Assembly: GCA_030549495.1 (NCBI GenBank)
Contig: JAUIRK010000960.1
Location: 211,001 to 275,000, forward strand
Reading direction: 5' to 3'
DNA: 64,000 nucleotides
DNA from: Nectonema munidae
Taxonomy: Eukaryota; Nematomorpha; Nectonematoida; Nectonematidae
Shown: positions 21,919-32,909 of the stretch, one piece after another
Layout of the letters: each line of letters begins with the position of its first letter
Numbering within the stretch: the stretch's first letter is position 1
Program-made: the position numbers and the translations under genes
Notes under the pieces: model-generated
The model's database searches: none
What the model saw: only the letters and a program-made list of their open reading frames with translations
Told to the model about the DNA's origin: nothing

Positions 21919-23530
21919 CCTCGAGAAATTTTTTGATCTAGATGAAAAATCTCGAGAACGAGATTTATATTTTTCTCGAGAATTCTCGCATTATAAATAT
22001 TTAGTTTTGTTTTAGATAAAATATTTTTACAATTAATAATTTTGAAAAAGTCTGATATTTTTATTTTAAAAATAAGAGTTAAAGGTTAAAGCTTAAAGCC
22101 TAAGGTTACATTTTTAATGATAAGGTGTTAATTTTTGTAGATGTAAGATTTGATATACCTCATTCGGGGAGAGGATGTTAGATAAGTTATTAATTTTTTC
22201 ACGATATTAAATAATATATTTTATCAAATATTAAAAATAAAATTCTGTAATCAAAGAATCGAAAAATATTCTTTAAAAAATCAAAAAAAAAACTTTCTGT
22301 TCATATTTTGCTACCTTATACGATGTTACAAAAGTTATAACCTATACTTTGCAATTTGCACGATTTTAAATATATTTGTCAAATAATCAAAATAAAATTC
22401 TGTAATCAAAGAATCGAAAAATATTCTTTAAAAAATCAAAAAATATCAAACTTTCTGTTCATATTTTGCTACCTCACACAATGTTACAAAAGTTATTACC
22501 TATACTTTGCAATTTTCACGATTTTAAATATTATATTTGTCGAAAAATCAAAGAATCGAAAAATGTTCAAATGAAAAAATATTTATTCTTTTTAAATATA
22601 TCGTTGGCTCCCCTTACTTTTAGTTTCGTATGTGCATAATTTGATAAAAATTAATTATTAAAGACTAGGTTTATCTTTCAATTTTTAAAAGTAACTATAT
22701 TTAAATTCAATAGAGAAAAAAATTTGGTTTTAGACTCGAAAACAAGATGGAACAGTATAGTTTTAATGATAGAACGATTTCTTGAAATAAAATCTTGTGT
22801 TGCAAAAAGCTTAATTGACAAAAGAAAACATTTCAGTTTCCGAATCTGAAACCAAGTTCTTATGTGATCTTATGAATACTATGAAGCCGATCAAAATTGC
22901 TTCTGAAAGAATCTGTAGTAGGGATTCAAATCTTTTGACAGATGAAGCTGCGTTTGAGTTCATCTTTGAGGAGCTAGATTCTCTTAGTACTGCTTTGTCT
23001 TCAAAAGTTAAAGATTCTTTTATTTCCAGAATAAGTGTCAGAAGAAACGTAGAACTTATTAGTCTTTTAGAATATTTAAATTCTGGCAAAAATTATTATT
23101 CAAGATCAATCAAAAGTTTTACACTTTTAGACCCACATCAAGTTCGTGAACTTTTGATCAATTTGTTAGATGTAGAAGCGTTTGAAGCAACAGGAAAAAT
23201 GTCAATTCAACTCGAAAACTTATTTAATAATTTAAAATGTATTCCACCAACATCAACGGAGCCTGAAAGAATATTTTCTTCTGCTGGGATTTTTGTCACT
23301 AAGCTTAGTGACAAAAGTATCAATAGCTTGATTTTTTTAAGAAATTTTTTTAAACTTTCAAAATAAATACATTTTTCTAAAATTTTTGATAATTTTTAAT
23401 AAGTTTAAATTATTGAAAGTTGTATTTTTCTAGATGGGTTTTAGATTTGTTAAACTTCAAAAAAGTTCGAGAATTCTCGAGAAATCTCGATATATTATTT
23501 TTTCTATCGAGAAAAATTGCCAAAATATTG
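21919..23530 (+). mobile_element. hAT transposon, C-terminal transposase remnant
   Basis: Both sides carry clustered CTCGAGAA motifs (ccctcgagaaattttttgat at 21919; gttcgagaattctcgagaaa near 23464) in inverted arrangement, which mark the ends, though exact boundaries and target duplicate are unclear. Coding begins TRWNSIVLMIERFLEIKSC at about 22745. One frameshift leads into the 22815-23366 frame, which ends in PPTSTEPERIFSSAGIFVTK and INSLIFLRNFF, the hAT dimerisation domain. Its N-terminal half has been lost or replaced by tandem repeats. Confidence 0.7.
22200..22566. repeat. Tandem repeat, unit about 158 bp, 2.3 copies
   Basis: Copies start cacgat at 22200, 22359 and 22517. Each carries aaaattctgtaatcaaagaa, tcgaaaaatattcttt, aactttctgttcatattttg and cctatactttgcaattt. 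It lies in the 5' part of the hAT element above and probably arose by local duplication. Confidence 0.85.
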
Positions 23531-23534
23531 AACC

Positions 23535-24006
23535 TGCAAACCAATTAGAAGGAATTCGAGATCTCCGATATGAAGTTCGACTAAGAAGGTTGAAAATGTT
23601 GACCATTGTGAAAAGAGAATAAAGGAATGAGCTCATTCTAAATAGAATTTTGAAGGGGCATGACCTCAGACGAAAATTTGTCCTAGACGAGAGGCCCAAC
23701 CTCCATGGCCACAGTGTAAAAGAGAAAAGAAGGTTTGTAAAGATGCAGAAGGAACTATTCTTCTCAACTCGTATAGTGAACCGATGTAATTCTTTGCCAA
23801 GTGCTTTGATTGAAGCTGAAACAGTATATGCTTTTAAGAAGAGTTTGGATCGGATGCTAGATGACCAGGATAAGCATTACTCTTACCAAGTTTATATTTT
23901 TGTGTATTACGTGACTCATACCCCAAAAAGGTTTCAGTCATTAATAAATGTATTCTATTCTAGATACCATTTAAAATTTTCCACATTTAATTATTTTTAC
24001 CTTTAA
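23535..24006 (+). mobile_element. LINE (non-LTR retrotransposon) 3' end, truncated
   Basis: The plus strand encodes the tail of a Jockey/CR1-type reverse transcriptase ORF: LEGIRDLRYEVRLRRLKML, one stop, then RNELILNRILKGHDLRR and ELFFSTRIVNRCNSLPSALI followed by FKKSLDRMLDD. This FFS-R--N-WNSLP---V---S---FK--LD layout is typical of the C-terminus of such LINEs. It is 5'-truncated and lies against the right end of the preceding hAT. Confidence 0.7.
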
Positions 24007-24228
24007 TAAAAGAGTAAAAAGTATATTTCCCTTGCTTACCTCTTAAATATATTTCATTTCCACAAATAGCGTATTTGTTGAAAGTTTTTTTACTTAAACC
24101 ACTTCACATAGTTGAACCAGGAGCGCACATCCGGGATCTAAATCAATATTAGATCATTACCCCACTTTTTAGTTCATTGGAACATTGTAGATCTTCCATT
24201 TAGTCAAGATTAAATAAAATAAGCACAT

Positions 24229-24600
24229 TTGATTTGGTATAAAAACAGATATTTTATTTAAATTTCAAAAATATTTCTGTAGACATTAGGCGTAAATTGC
24301 ACATTTGATTGACACTTCCAGATATTTTAAAACCTCTAAATGCAAAATCTGAGTTCAGAAATTATTATTGATTTGGTATAAAAACATAAATTTAATGTAA
24401 AATTTGAATCAATATTTTAGGAAACAATTTTTAAGAAGTAAACCGCATAATTAATTGACACTTATACGTATTTTCAAATCCTAAATGAAAAAATTGAGTC
24501 AAGAAATGAAACCAGCATGGCCGATTTAGTACATATAATTTATGTAAAATTTGAAGGGATATTTTGTTAGATATATTTCTCATCAATCAAAATTTTCATT
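24229..24600. repeat. Diverged tandem repeat, unit about 136 bp
   Basis: The motif gatttggtataaaaaca recurs at about 24231 and 24367, each time followed by a ttgacactt box 80-100 bp later. A third, weaker copy (gatttagtacatataattta) starts near 24524. No coding. Confidence 0.55.
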
Positions 24601-24796
24601 GACATTTTCTCAAAAGTAGCCATGGATATTGAAAAAATTAAATATATAAAGTGTTATGCGTTCAAAACGGTATAAAATTTTAAATTTTCAAGGGAGTATC
24701 TAATATAGGCCATATGTTATAAGGTTAACTACAGATAATGTCAAAATTTTGTTGAAAAATGTTAATTTTTGATTTTGATTGACAGTTTTTGATATG

Positions 24797-25673
24797 AGAG
24801 GGTGATTCAACTACCATTAAAATGGTACTAAAAGATGTGGCTAACAATTTTAAGAAAAGTCACAAAATTTGAAGGGATATAATTCAGCCAATTTTGTACA
24901 ATTAATTTTATAGTAAATCGCCCCAAAGCACTAATAGGGTTAAGAAAAATTCGAGCACATTTGTCGCTTGTTGCCGATGTGTCACTTGACCTACATTGAT
25001 GAAAGACACGCTAGTGATGCAATTAGCAATTTCATCAGGCTCAACGTCGAAGAGGTACATGTAGATTCCTATTATTGGTTTAACAAAAGCATTATGCACA
25101 GAGGGAAACTACTCGAGTATTTTGACTTTTGTTAACAAGAGTATCCCTCGTTTTGAAGCACATTTCTGATGATAGCTTCCTTCAAAAAAATCCACAGAAG
25201 GGGTAAAATAATAAATGAAAAAGTTATATGCAGCTGTCCATGCGTTTGTTTTTCTTATCCGTTATTCTGACATAATATTTTTTTTATATAATATAATAAA
25301 TAAATAATTCATGATATTTTTTATAATGTTCGATTGTTAAATTTTGTAAGTAACACTGTACATAATTAATTAAATCATTTTATTTAAGAAAATTTGTTGA
25401 TTATTATAATAAAAATATAATATCGAAAAAAATGAAAAATGTACTTGATCTATTTATGACAGCTGTCAGTATTTTATTTGTAGACAGAAATAGTCAAAAA
25501 AACGCAATGATTTTCTAGTTCTCGTATACTATGATTTATGTTAGATTAAAAAGTTTTTTAATGATTTTGTGTTCTTAGAGTTAAATAATTTTATGAAAAG
25601 TGATTAAACTACCATTTTTGTATACTATGATTCCTTACAAAATGTAAAAATACAAGCGTTACCAAATCACCCT
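24797..25673 (+). mobile_element. hAT remnant
   Basis: The plus strand at about 24945-25136 reads EKFEHICRLLP then DAISNFIRLNVEEVHVDSYY and WFNKSIMHRGKLLEYFDFC, which resembles the middle of a hAT transposase just before its TRWLS motif. Possible ends are agggtgattcaact (24797) and, inverted, agggtgatttggt (25672). No matching target duplicate was found. Confidence 0.45.
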
Positions 25674-25882
25674 ATAAGGGTTAGCTACTTCAACGTTGGC
25701 TTTTACTGCTTATAAAAACATGAAAATATCAAATAAACTATCTCATTTTTTATGCCTACTATTATTTTGAAATTATTCTGAGAACAGACAGTTTCATTTT
25801 AAAAAAGTGAAATTCGTTATTAGTTTATTTTGTCTCCTTTCTCTTTTATGTTAATTATGTAGCAAATTTTTCAATTTTAAGT

Positions 25883-26036
25883 AAAAGGTTAGGTAAAGGT
25901 ACACGGGTGGGTTTTCATTGACAAGGCACTGATGTACCGCTTATGTCAAACTATGAAAAAATTGGTATCGATGAGGAATCGAATCCAGAGGCTTCCGTTC
26001 TGAGTCCATCATCTCAACCAACTTGCCATGTCACCC
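25883..26036 (-). repeat. tRNA-derived SINE, copy 4
   Basis: On the minus strand it shows GGGTGACATGGCAAGTTGGTT, a B-box relative GGATTCGATTCC, CATAGTTTGACATAAGCGG and a 3' end of ACCTTTACC type. It is more diverged than copies 1, 2 and 5. Confidence 0.75.
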
Positions 26037-26054
26037 ATAGAGTATGCTGTAGGG

Positions 26055-26266
26055 CAGCGTTTTTCAAACTGTGGGTCCGACCCTTGAGTGGGTCGCGTGA
26101 AAAATAAAATGGGTCATGACAAAAAAGAAAGGACATATAAATAGTCGATGCTGAATAAATGAACCTAGTGAACAGAGTTTGTCTTATTTCACCTAAGTAT
26201 TATGGGTCGCGATGCAAACCGTGGTTTTTGCTATCGGGCGAAGTAAAAAAAGTTTGAAAAGGGCTG
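26055..26266. mobile_element. hAT MITE, 212 bp
   Basis: It starts CAGCGTTTTTCAAACTGTGG and ends with the inverse of CAGCCCTTTTCAAACTTTTT, with gggtcgcg motifs inside. It is flanked by ctgtaggg (26047-26054) and ctgtgggg (26267-26274), an 8-bp duplication with one change. This 'tttcaaactgtgggtcgcg' type is common across animal hAT MITEs. Confidence 0.85.
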
Positions 26267-26274
26267 CTGTGGGG

Positions 26275-27610
26275 ATACGTCAAATTAGTTTTCAAAAAAC
26301 TTAAGTTATGCTGTAAAATTTTTTAGTTATTTTTGAAGCTCTATAACTTTTTCTGATTGACTTTTTTTCCTTAAAAGTTATTATAAAAGGCAAATCATTG
26401 CAAAATGTTAAAAGTTATTTTGCTCATTCGCACCCCCCCCCCCTCCAAACAATTTTCGATTTTTTTAAACTAGTGTATATGCGATATGCAAATTTAATTA
26501 AAATATTTTCGCTGGAAGTATAGTATTTGAATTTCCCCAATTTTGTAAAAAAAAATATAAAGTAGTCTTATAAATTTACGTATGCGCTGTATACACTTTA
26601 TTTTAAAGGTTTGCTTGAAAATTGCAAAAAAAAATTTGCCCCTAATAATTTTGAGGATGTGCGCCCCTGAGTTGAACATTAAAAAACTTTGGTATATTAT
26701 CTTATATTTATGATAGATACTTTGAAATATATAATATAATTCCTTTTCATTAGATAATTTTCATGATCTAATTGGGAATTTGTTTTTTTGACTACAGTAA
26801 AAGACACTATTTAATTAAGGGAACCATCAAAAGTAGTCTTTGTGAACATGTGATTGCTTAACAAAAGTCTATTAGCCTGAATCATGATTATTTGGGAAGA
26901 ATTGAAGCTGCGCGTTATAAATAGGTGGTCATTAAGACAAGTTTAATTGGGGTTACTAAATGAAAGGTTTTTCATCAAAATGTACTTGTTTTATGATAAC
27001 CAAAAAGCATATGTCTTATATCATTTTTGTTGTTGATATTATTAGAAGGAATCAGAAGTGAGAATCGATGAACAAAATGATTGCATAGAGATCGAAAATG
27101 AATAGATAAGGTGGGGAAGTGGAAGAGTTGAATGGATACAAAATCTGATTCATTATTTTGTGGGAAATGTATTTGAGACATCATTGTTGATAAAGTGGAG
27201 TGTATAAAGATCTAGCTTCAAGGCTTAAATCTTTTGACTAAAGTAAAATTTAGAATCACAAAGAATATGGAAGTGTCAAAGATCTACCAAGTTCAATTGA
27301 ATAAAGTATTATATATCAATTTAACATTATGGTTCAGCTTCGACAAAGATAAAAAAAAGATAACCTATATATTAGATACATAAAAATACATTTGTATTAC
27401 GAACTAAATTTGATATGAGTCTTTTTAAGACTCCTTTAAAAGGTATCTAACCAAACTTTATTTCAAGTATGTAACGTTTAACAAACATCTTATTTTAAGA
27501 AAATATTATTCCATGATCTAATTGCCTTGAAGAGAAAATTGTTAAGTTTCTGTTTATGGGACGAAATTCTAAATAAGTGTTAAGTTTCTGTTTATGGGAG
27601 GAATTTTAGT
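26275..27610. other. AT-rich non-coding stretch
   Basis: A C-run (about 26430-26441) and mixed-composition DNA at 27000-27300 with fragmentary frames (ESEVRIDEQNDCIEIENE) suggest an eroded coding remnant on the plus strand, not identifiable. Confidence 0.3.
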
Positions 27611-27749
27611 GGGCGTGAGTAAGGTTGGTCAGATATTGGGTTTCGATAACTTAAGGTCTTGGGTGCGATCCCGTACCAAACCTACTTTCCTCATAGTTCG
27701 ATACAAGCAGCGCAATTGTGCCTTCTCGATAAAAACCTTTACCTTTTTA
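27611..27749 (+). repeat. tRNA-derived SINE, copy 5
   Basis: It starts gggcgtgagtaaggttggtc, has the B box with one change (GGTGCGATCCC), then tcatagttcgatacaagcag and ends aaacctttacctttt. It is close to copies 1 and 2. Confidence 0.88.
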
Positions 27750-29847
27750 TGGGATGAAAATTTGAAGGAAAGATTTTCATTATTTCGCCAATAATAATGA
27801 TGAACAGGGTTATCCTTTAGAAAATGGGTTTTAAAATCCTGACCCAGCAAATATATCATTTATAAACGAAAAAGGATAATGAAGTGTAGCTTATTTGACT
27901 AATTACTTGGAATTTTCAATGAATTTTAAAGATATATTTTGTTTGATTTATAATTTGTTATCAAAGGTTGAACTGTTGGAGCTCCAAATTTAACTTGTAG
28001 TATGGAATTTTTGACTGAAAAAAATAATGAAATAAAATTAGTCTTAATTTGGTAGTTAACATATTTTAACCCTTTCCAAATGGTTACGAGAATTTTTAAA
28101 GTCAATTTTATTAGTAATTTTTTTAGTATTAAAAATGATATATTTACTCTTTCCTATGTTTATCTTCAAATTATTATTTGAATACGAGGTTAGAGAGTTT
28201 GTCAAGAAAATTTTTGTTTTTCTTCTTACAATATAATTTCCGACATTTCAGACCATTTTCCAAATTGTACTATCATTAAAAAATTTTTTCATAAAAATTC
28301 CTCCAAATATCATTACCGTTGGAAAAGAAATTTCAGTTTAAAAAATCGGTGCACTTTTTGTCTTCTGAGTAGATTTTCGATATTACTTTTCTTGTTTTAA
28401 GGCTAAGTCTTATAATGATTATTTAAAATCTATTTTTTTTTCATTAACGTCTACTTCTTTGTTATAGTAAAGCACATTTGAGCTATATGTGATCAGATAC
28501 AGTAATGTAGCCAGTCATTTGAATATATGAGCCCATTCATTTTTGAGCGATGCAAATATTTTTTATAGCACAGAACTATATAAGAACTCTATAATTTAAA
28601 GCTCAAAATGTTCATCCCTATTAATTACTGTAAACAAGCCCTTCGATAAGGGCCGGGGCAAGCAAGGGAGCTAGGCCCCTGGGACTTATTTTGCCCATCT
28701 GAAGCTCCTTTGAAATATATAAATGTATACACTTTCTTTTATTCCCGGCCTCATTAAAATCAGTTTTGCCTCCCTCCTCCCCGTCTTGAAGTTGGCGACG
28801 GAGCTAATTTAAACAATCAAGTCTTTTATTCTAGAAATCAAGCATCATCCTTAGAATTCTTTTTATTTAATGTTTTCTTTTTTTTATCAAGATTTATTTG
28901 AATAGTTGGCAATGTTTTTACACTTTGCTTAAAATTTTTGTTAATAAAACTTAGTACAAATAATTTCATTTTCATGTAATTTTTAGCTTATAACTTACGG
29001 ATTGGAATAGCTCATTTATATAAATTTAAAGTTTGTAGAATATTTCTTCCAAAATTTTTAATACCGAATAATCAATCCACCTAACCAATTCATTTGATAT
29101 GAACCAGGCTTGTTGACAATTAGGGAGATGAGAGGCTGAGAAATATCTGTTAGCTCCTAATCAATATTGCATCGGGTAGTGGGGTTGTTGAATAATCTGT
29201 TGTAGGATAAATGAAGTTTGACTGTATTACCAATGACTCCTCTAATACAACCCTTTCCATATGGTCTTTAGAAGATAAATACATGTTTAACCTTTGAACA
29301 CCAAATATAAAATCGGTTCAACCAAAAATTCAGCTCCTTAAGATTTACAAAAGAGATCATTTTTAGTCATGGTATAAAACCTTCAGTTGGTTACAGCATA
29401 GCATATATAATAGACTGGCTATACAGATAGACGGTGACCATCCGTTTCAATAACTAGTAAATAGCAATAAGGGGGATGACTTAATTACATCTGATGAGTA
29501 GTATTATGATCTATCATATATGAATGATTTTGTTCACTTGTTGAGCTTAAAGAGTTGTTCACAAACTTTCTAAAAAATTTTGACGTAGCGGTCTAACTAA
29601 TTTTTTAATAGCTTGGAGTCTCATTTAAAAAAATAAATCAACAGATAAACTACTGTATTAAAAAATCGACACATTTGGTTATTCAAAACTTGTCTGAACA
29701 ATCCAAATCCCAAAGACCAATGCCCCCAAAGGAAGCGCACACGAACTTTTACTTTCAACGGAAGTAAAAGTTAATTACTAAAGTAGTCTACCTTTCTGGC
29801 TCCTAAATGGGTTATTAACTATAAAGTTGAACTTTTGTGATTCCTAG
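27750..29847. other. AT-rich non-coding stretch
   Basis: A G+C-richer scrap at 28640-28800 (aagggccggggcaagc, ctaggcccctggg) looks like one end of an unidentified transposon. Bases 29735-29815 resemble 52408-52480 (aacttttactttcaacgga, gggtta), so both belong to one dispersed repeat. Confidence 0.4.
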
Positions 29848-30087
29848 AAGTCTCCTCTTCAAGGAATTCACTGGAAGGAGGAAAGAGAGATCAGAAAGGC
29901 GTCTCTTGCTTCTCTTCATAACTCCCACGACCCCAAATGCAAGCGAAAGTACAAGAAGAGAAAGGTGAAGAAGCGAAAGTCCACCGACATCTATCTCCGC
30001 AAAAAGAAGCATCGTATGCATTTTCTTTCCCTGTCTCCTCTTCATTGTTATGTGGATGACAACCGTTTCTTCTCATCCCTGAAATGA
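29848..30087 (+). CDS. Candidate terminal exon, Lys/Arg-rich product
   Basis: The frame opens directly after an acceptor-like ttgtgattcctag and runs 79 codons to TGA (30085-30087), which overlaps an AATAAA poly(A) signal (30087-30092). It reads KSPLQGIHWKEEREIRKAS, then a basic run KCKRKYKKRKVKKRKSTDIY and LRKKKHRMHFLSLSPLHCY. Composition is much richer in G+C than the flanks. The opposite strand is also open, with its own good acceptor (ttttttttattcatttcag read on the minus strand) and a 76-codon frame with a membrane-like segment (LSLLHLSLLVLSLAFGVVGV). I cannot decide which strand is used, or whether either is. No family recognised. Confidence 0.3.
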   Translation, partial: KSPLQGIHWKEEREIRKASLASLHNSHDPKCKRKYKKRKVKKRKSTDIYLRKKKHRMHFLSLSPLHCYVDDNRFFSSLK

Positions 30088-30100
30088 ATAAAAAAAACAT

Positions 30101-30546
30101 TTAACACTTTGAGGACCAAACTGTCAATGATTAATTCTTTGTTTTCTTTTTCAATGGAATTTTATATATTTGTAGCAGAGGATTTTTGTTTCTATGTACA
30201 GTGTACACTCGTCGTCGTCCTCATAGGACTAATTTTCATAAAAGAATCCTCTACTTTTTTTCTTTTTGAATCAATTTTCATATAGAAAGGATTAAGAAAA
30301 AAAATCCCTACGTTGAGTACATGTATTCACCAAATTATTGGACATATGTTGATTTTGTGTAAGTATTAGTATACTGTATTTTTATATAAACAAAACGTAA
30401 ATCTTCAAATGTTGTTATGCTCATTCAAATTCTTATATCTTTGAGGACCAGTGTGACACCCATGTACTTATAAATGAAAATATAAAATTGCATTAAAAAA
30501 GAAAGCAGAAAACTCGTCTTAAATATTCTGTCTCTCTAAGGGTTAA
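30101..30546. mobile_element. TTAA-flanked MITE (piggyBac-type), 446 bp
   Basis: TTAA lies at both ends (30101-30104, 30543-30546). Inverted ends of about 70 bp share ttaacactttgaggacc / ttaaccctta and ctttttcaatggaatttta / ctttttaatgcaatttta. Related fragments lie at 35400-35560, 39580-39650 and 61325. Confidence 0.6.
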
Positions 30547-31404
30547 ACAATAAGAAAGAGAAAATATTATAAATCTCCAAATTCAAATTATGTAAAATCC
30601 TTTAGAAATATTAGTTATACATTACTAACTCTCTAGCTAGCTATCAATCTATAATTAATGTTAAAAGTTGTGATGTCATGGAAAGATGTTGCGAATCTTA
30701 AATGCTTTCGCTTTATGTTGCAACGCAAAATATTTGTTTTATTTTCTTCAAAATAATTTATTAAAATTTCTTCTTATTTTTTTTGTAATTTTGTGTCTTT
30801 CTTACCTTGTCTTCAAAAAGATTTTTATTAGCCAAAACAATAGTATTCAAAAACTAAATTTATCCTAATATACTTTATCAAAAGTATTTGCTGGGGGTAA
30901 AAATTTTTTCCAAAACTTTCTACTCATAAACTGAGCTTTGTTTCTTTCGTCTAAAAAAAGAAGTTCATTCTTGAATTTTTTTTTGAATTATTCAGACTTC
31001 TTCTATGAGTTGCAAAGCACAACGTTAGCGCAAAATGATCAAGGTCATTTATATTGCGTTTTTACAACGTTCGGCACTAAAGAGCGTGTCTATAACTTTA
31101 TTTTAAAATCTAGCAATTTGAATATAACTATTTTTAAAATCGGTGTTGGAATAATTATTACGACTCCGACTCCTCAAAACGTGCGACTCAATCGACTCCG
31201 AATAAGTTGACTCAAAAATTTGCACTCAAAGTATTCATTTCGTGCATAAGTTGAATAAAAATGTTTCATAAAATGACTTATCTATAAATGAAATTATTGT
31301 CATGAAGAAGGCGTTAATGCTAGGATAGTGAAGTAGAAGCTCAAACTCTCTCGTACACTCAATTTATTTTATCTTTTGGAATGATATGTATAATATTATT
31401 TGCC
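30547..31404. other. Mostly non-coding, one coding-like patch
   Basis: After tttgaattattcag (30994), a frame reads FFYELQSTTLAQNDQGHLY then CVFTTFGTKERVYNFILKSS before running into a repeat with gactccgactcc motifs (31160-31200) typical of hAT ends. It may be an exon or a transposon scrap. Confidence 0.3.
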
Positions 31405-31412
31405 CCCTTTCT

Positions 31413-31976
31413 CTGGGGTTCATCGCCGTAATTTCATCGTGGTAACTTCATCGTGCTAATTTTATCGCATAGTAAATTCATCGTGATTCAATACATCGTC
31501 GGTATTTTCATCGTCAAGCATTATCATCGTCATACTAATTTTATGCTGACGCTCAATGTTTTTTTGTAAATATCCCTTTATAATTTTTTTAAGTTTATTA
31601 CGAACAATTAAATTATTTTTTAGTTTTATTATAAAAAAAATATCCTACGAAAAGATATTTATTTATATATACACAGAATTTGAGAAGAAGTAAAGGAAGT
31701 TAGAGACAATGACGACAAGTCTATAAAAGCTGCTTTTCCTGCACTTAAAGACATTTTGAGGTATGAAGATACAAATAAATGTGTAGTATACAGTTAGTAA
31801 TTTTATAAAAATGTATGCATAATTGTATACGCAAATTGTGGGATTATCTTGTGACACCGCAAGGAAGAAATGGTCAATCCATAAATCTCGCGATGTAATC
31901 ACTATACGATGAAACGATGAAAATACCAATGATGAATTGCATCACGATGAAATTACCGCGATGAAATTACCGGATA
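31413..31976. mobile_element. MITE with clustered TTCATCG subterminal repeats, 564 bp
   Basis: It is flanked by a perfect 8-bp duplication ccctttct (31405-31412, 31977-31984). Both ends consist of inverted arrays of the heptamer TTCATCG followed by g/c-gtaa (left: ggttcatcgccgtaatttca; right inverted: ggtaatttcatcgcggtaat). About eight copies lie on the left and six or seven on the right. The centre is AT-rich and non-coding. Confidence 0.8.
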
Positions 31977-32054
31977 CCCTTTCTTTAGATGTGCCGCGTC
32001 TCTTTCTAATGTATCTAATACGTATGCGCCTCACCGCATAGACGAAAACCTATT

Positions 32055-32640
32055 TCTCCTTACCAAGGACTTTTGAGCTGCCTTACCAAGGAAAAGCTGT
32101 CCGTTCTATGCTGGGCTGGGAAGCAGGCTTGAAATATGCTAGGCTACGGCTCCATCGCTGTTGGTTCCAGCGTTGACTTTGGAGATCTTACAAATTATTA
32201 AGTTAAATTAAATAATAATTTTCACTGAATATAAAATGAAGGATCAAAAAATTCAATTAAAATGAATTTTCTTAACGAACAAAATTGCGTCTAACAATTC
32301 TTCTTTCATCGAAGTTCTTAAGTCAGAATGAATAACACGAAGATCTGAAAACAATCTTCCATCACTAACTTGATTTAGGGGAATGCAGTTACTGCATGTG
32401 CCACATTTCGAACTATTTCAGGATAATGTGATATAGCCTCTAAGTAAGACTTCAACTTAGGTGACATATCTATTTTCTCTATGAGAGATGCAAAATATTA
32501 ATTAGTAAATGATTAGGAGCAGAAGCCATTAAAATTTCTAGTATCTCCCGCTTCGATTCCACTCAATATAATCAATCAGCTTTGCTCCAGCTCTGCGTAT
32601 TTGACGTATATCAAATTAAGTGCTTTTGAATTTTTTAAAA
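32055..32640 (-). mobile_element. hAT transposase C-terminal remnant
   Basis: The minus strand at 32600-32250 reads SPKLKSYLEAISHYPEIV, then RNVAHAVTAF, a frame break, NQVSDGRLFSDLRVIHSDLR and TSMKEELLDAILFVKKIHFN with a stop, i.e. the hAT dimerisation domain and natural C-terminus. The G+C-rich stretch 32060-32190 (ggctacggctccatcgctg) is probably its 3' terminal region. Exact ends were not found. Confidence 0.65.
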
Positions 32641-32743
32641 TATTTTTTCTCCAATGAGCAGTACAAGCCACAAGGATCTGTTATTGTGTCCCTCGTATGT
32701 TTTATCCAAAATTGATTATTTACTCACATTTTGTCCTATTTCT

Positions 32744-32843
32744 TTAGGCATCTATAAAAAGCGCTCTTCTTCACCTTCAGAGAAAAAATTGAAAATTCGA
32801 AAAAAAAGAATCAAATCATTGCGTAAAAAAGCCATTTCAAAGT
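32744..32843 (+). CDS. Possible Lys-rich terminal exon
   Basis: After a pyrimidine-rich acceptor (tttgtcctatttctttag) the frame reads IYKKRSSSPSEKKLKIRKKR then IKSLRKKAISK and TAA. The basic tail looks like the C-terminus of an RNA-binding or nucleolar protein, but A-rich DNA makes lysine runs by chance. It sits between two hAT remnants. Confidence 0.2.
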
Positions 32844-32909
32844 AATGCTATTTTTAGTCTATATATAGTAGGACCATTTTGCCTGGATAAGAGGGATGCG
32901 CTGGTCTCT

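Noticed and set aside
22200-22566. Regularly spaced repeats resembling a CRISPR array
   Set aside because: The whole 158-bp unit is repeated without unique spacers, in eukaryotic transposon-rich DNA.
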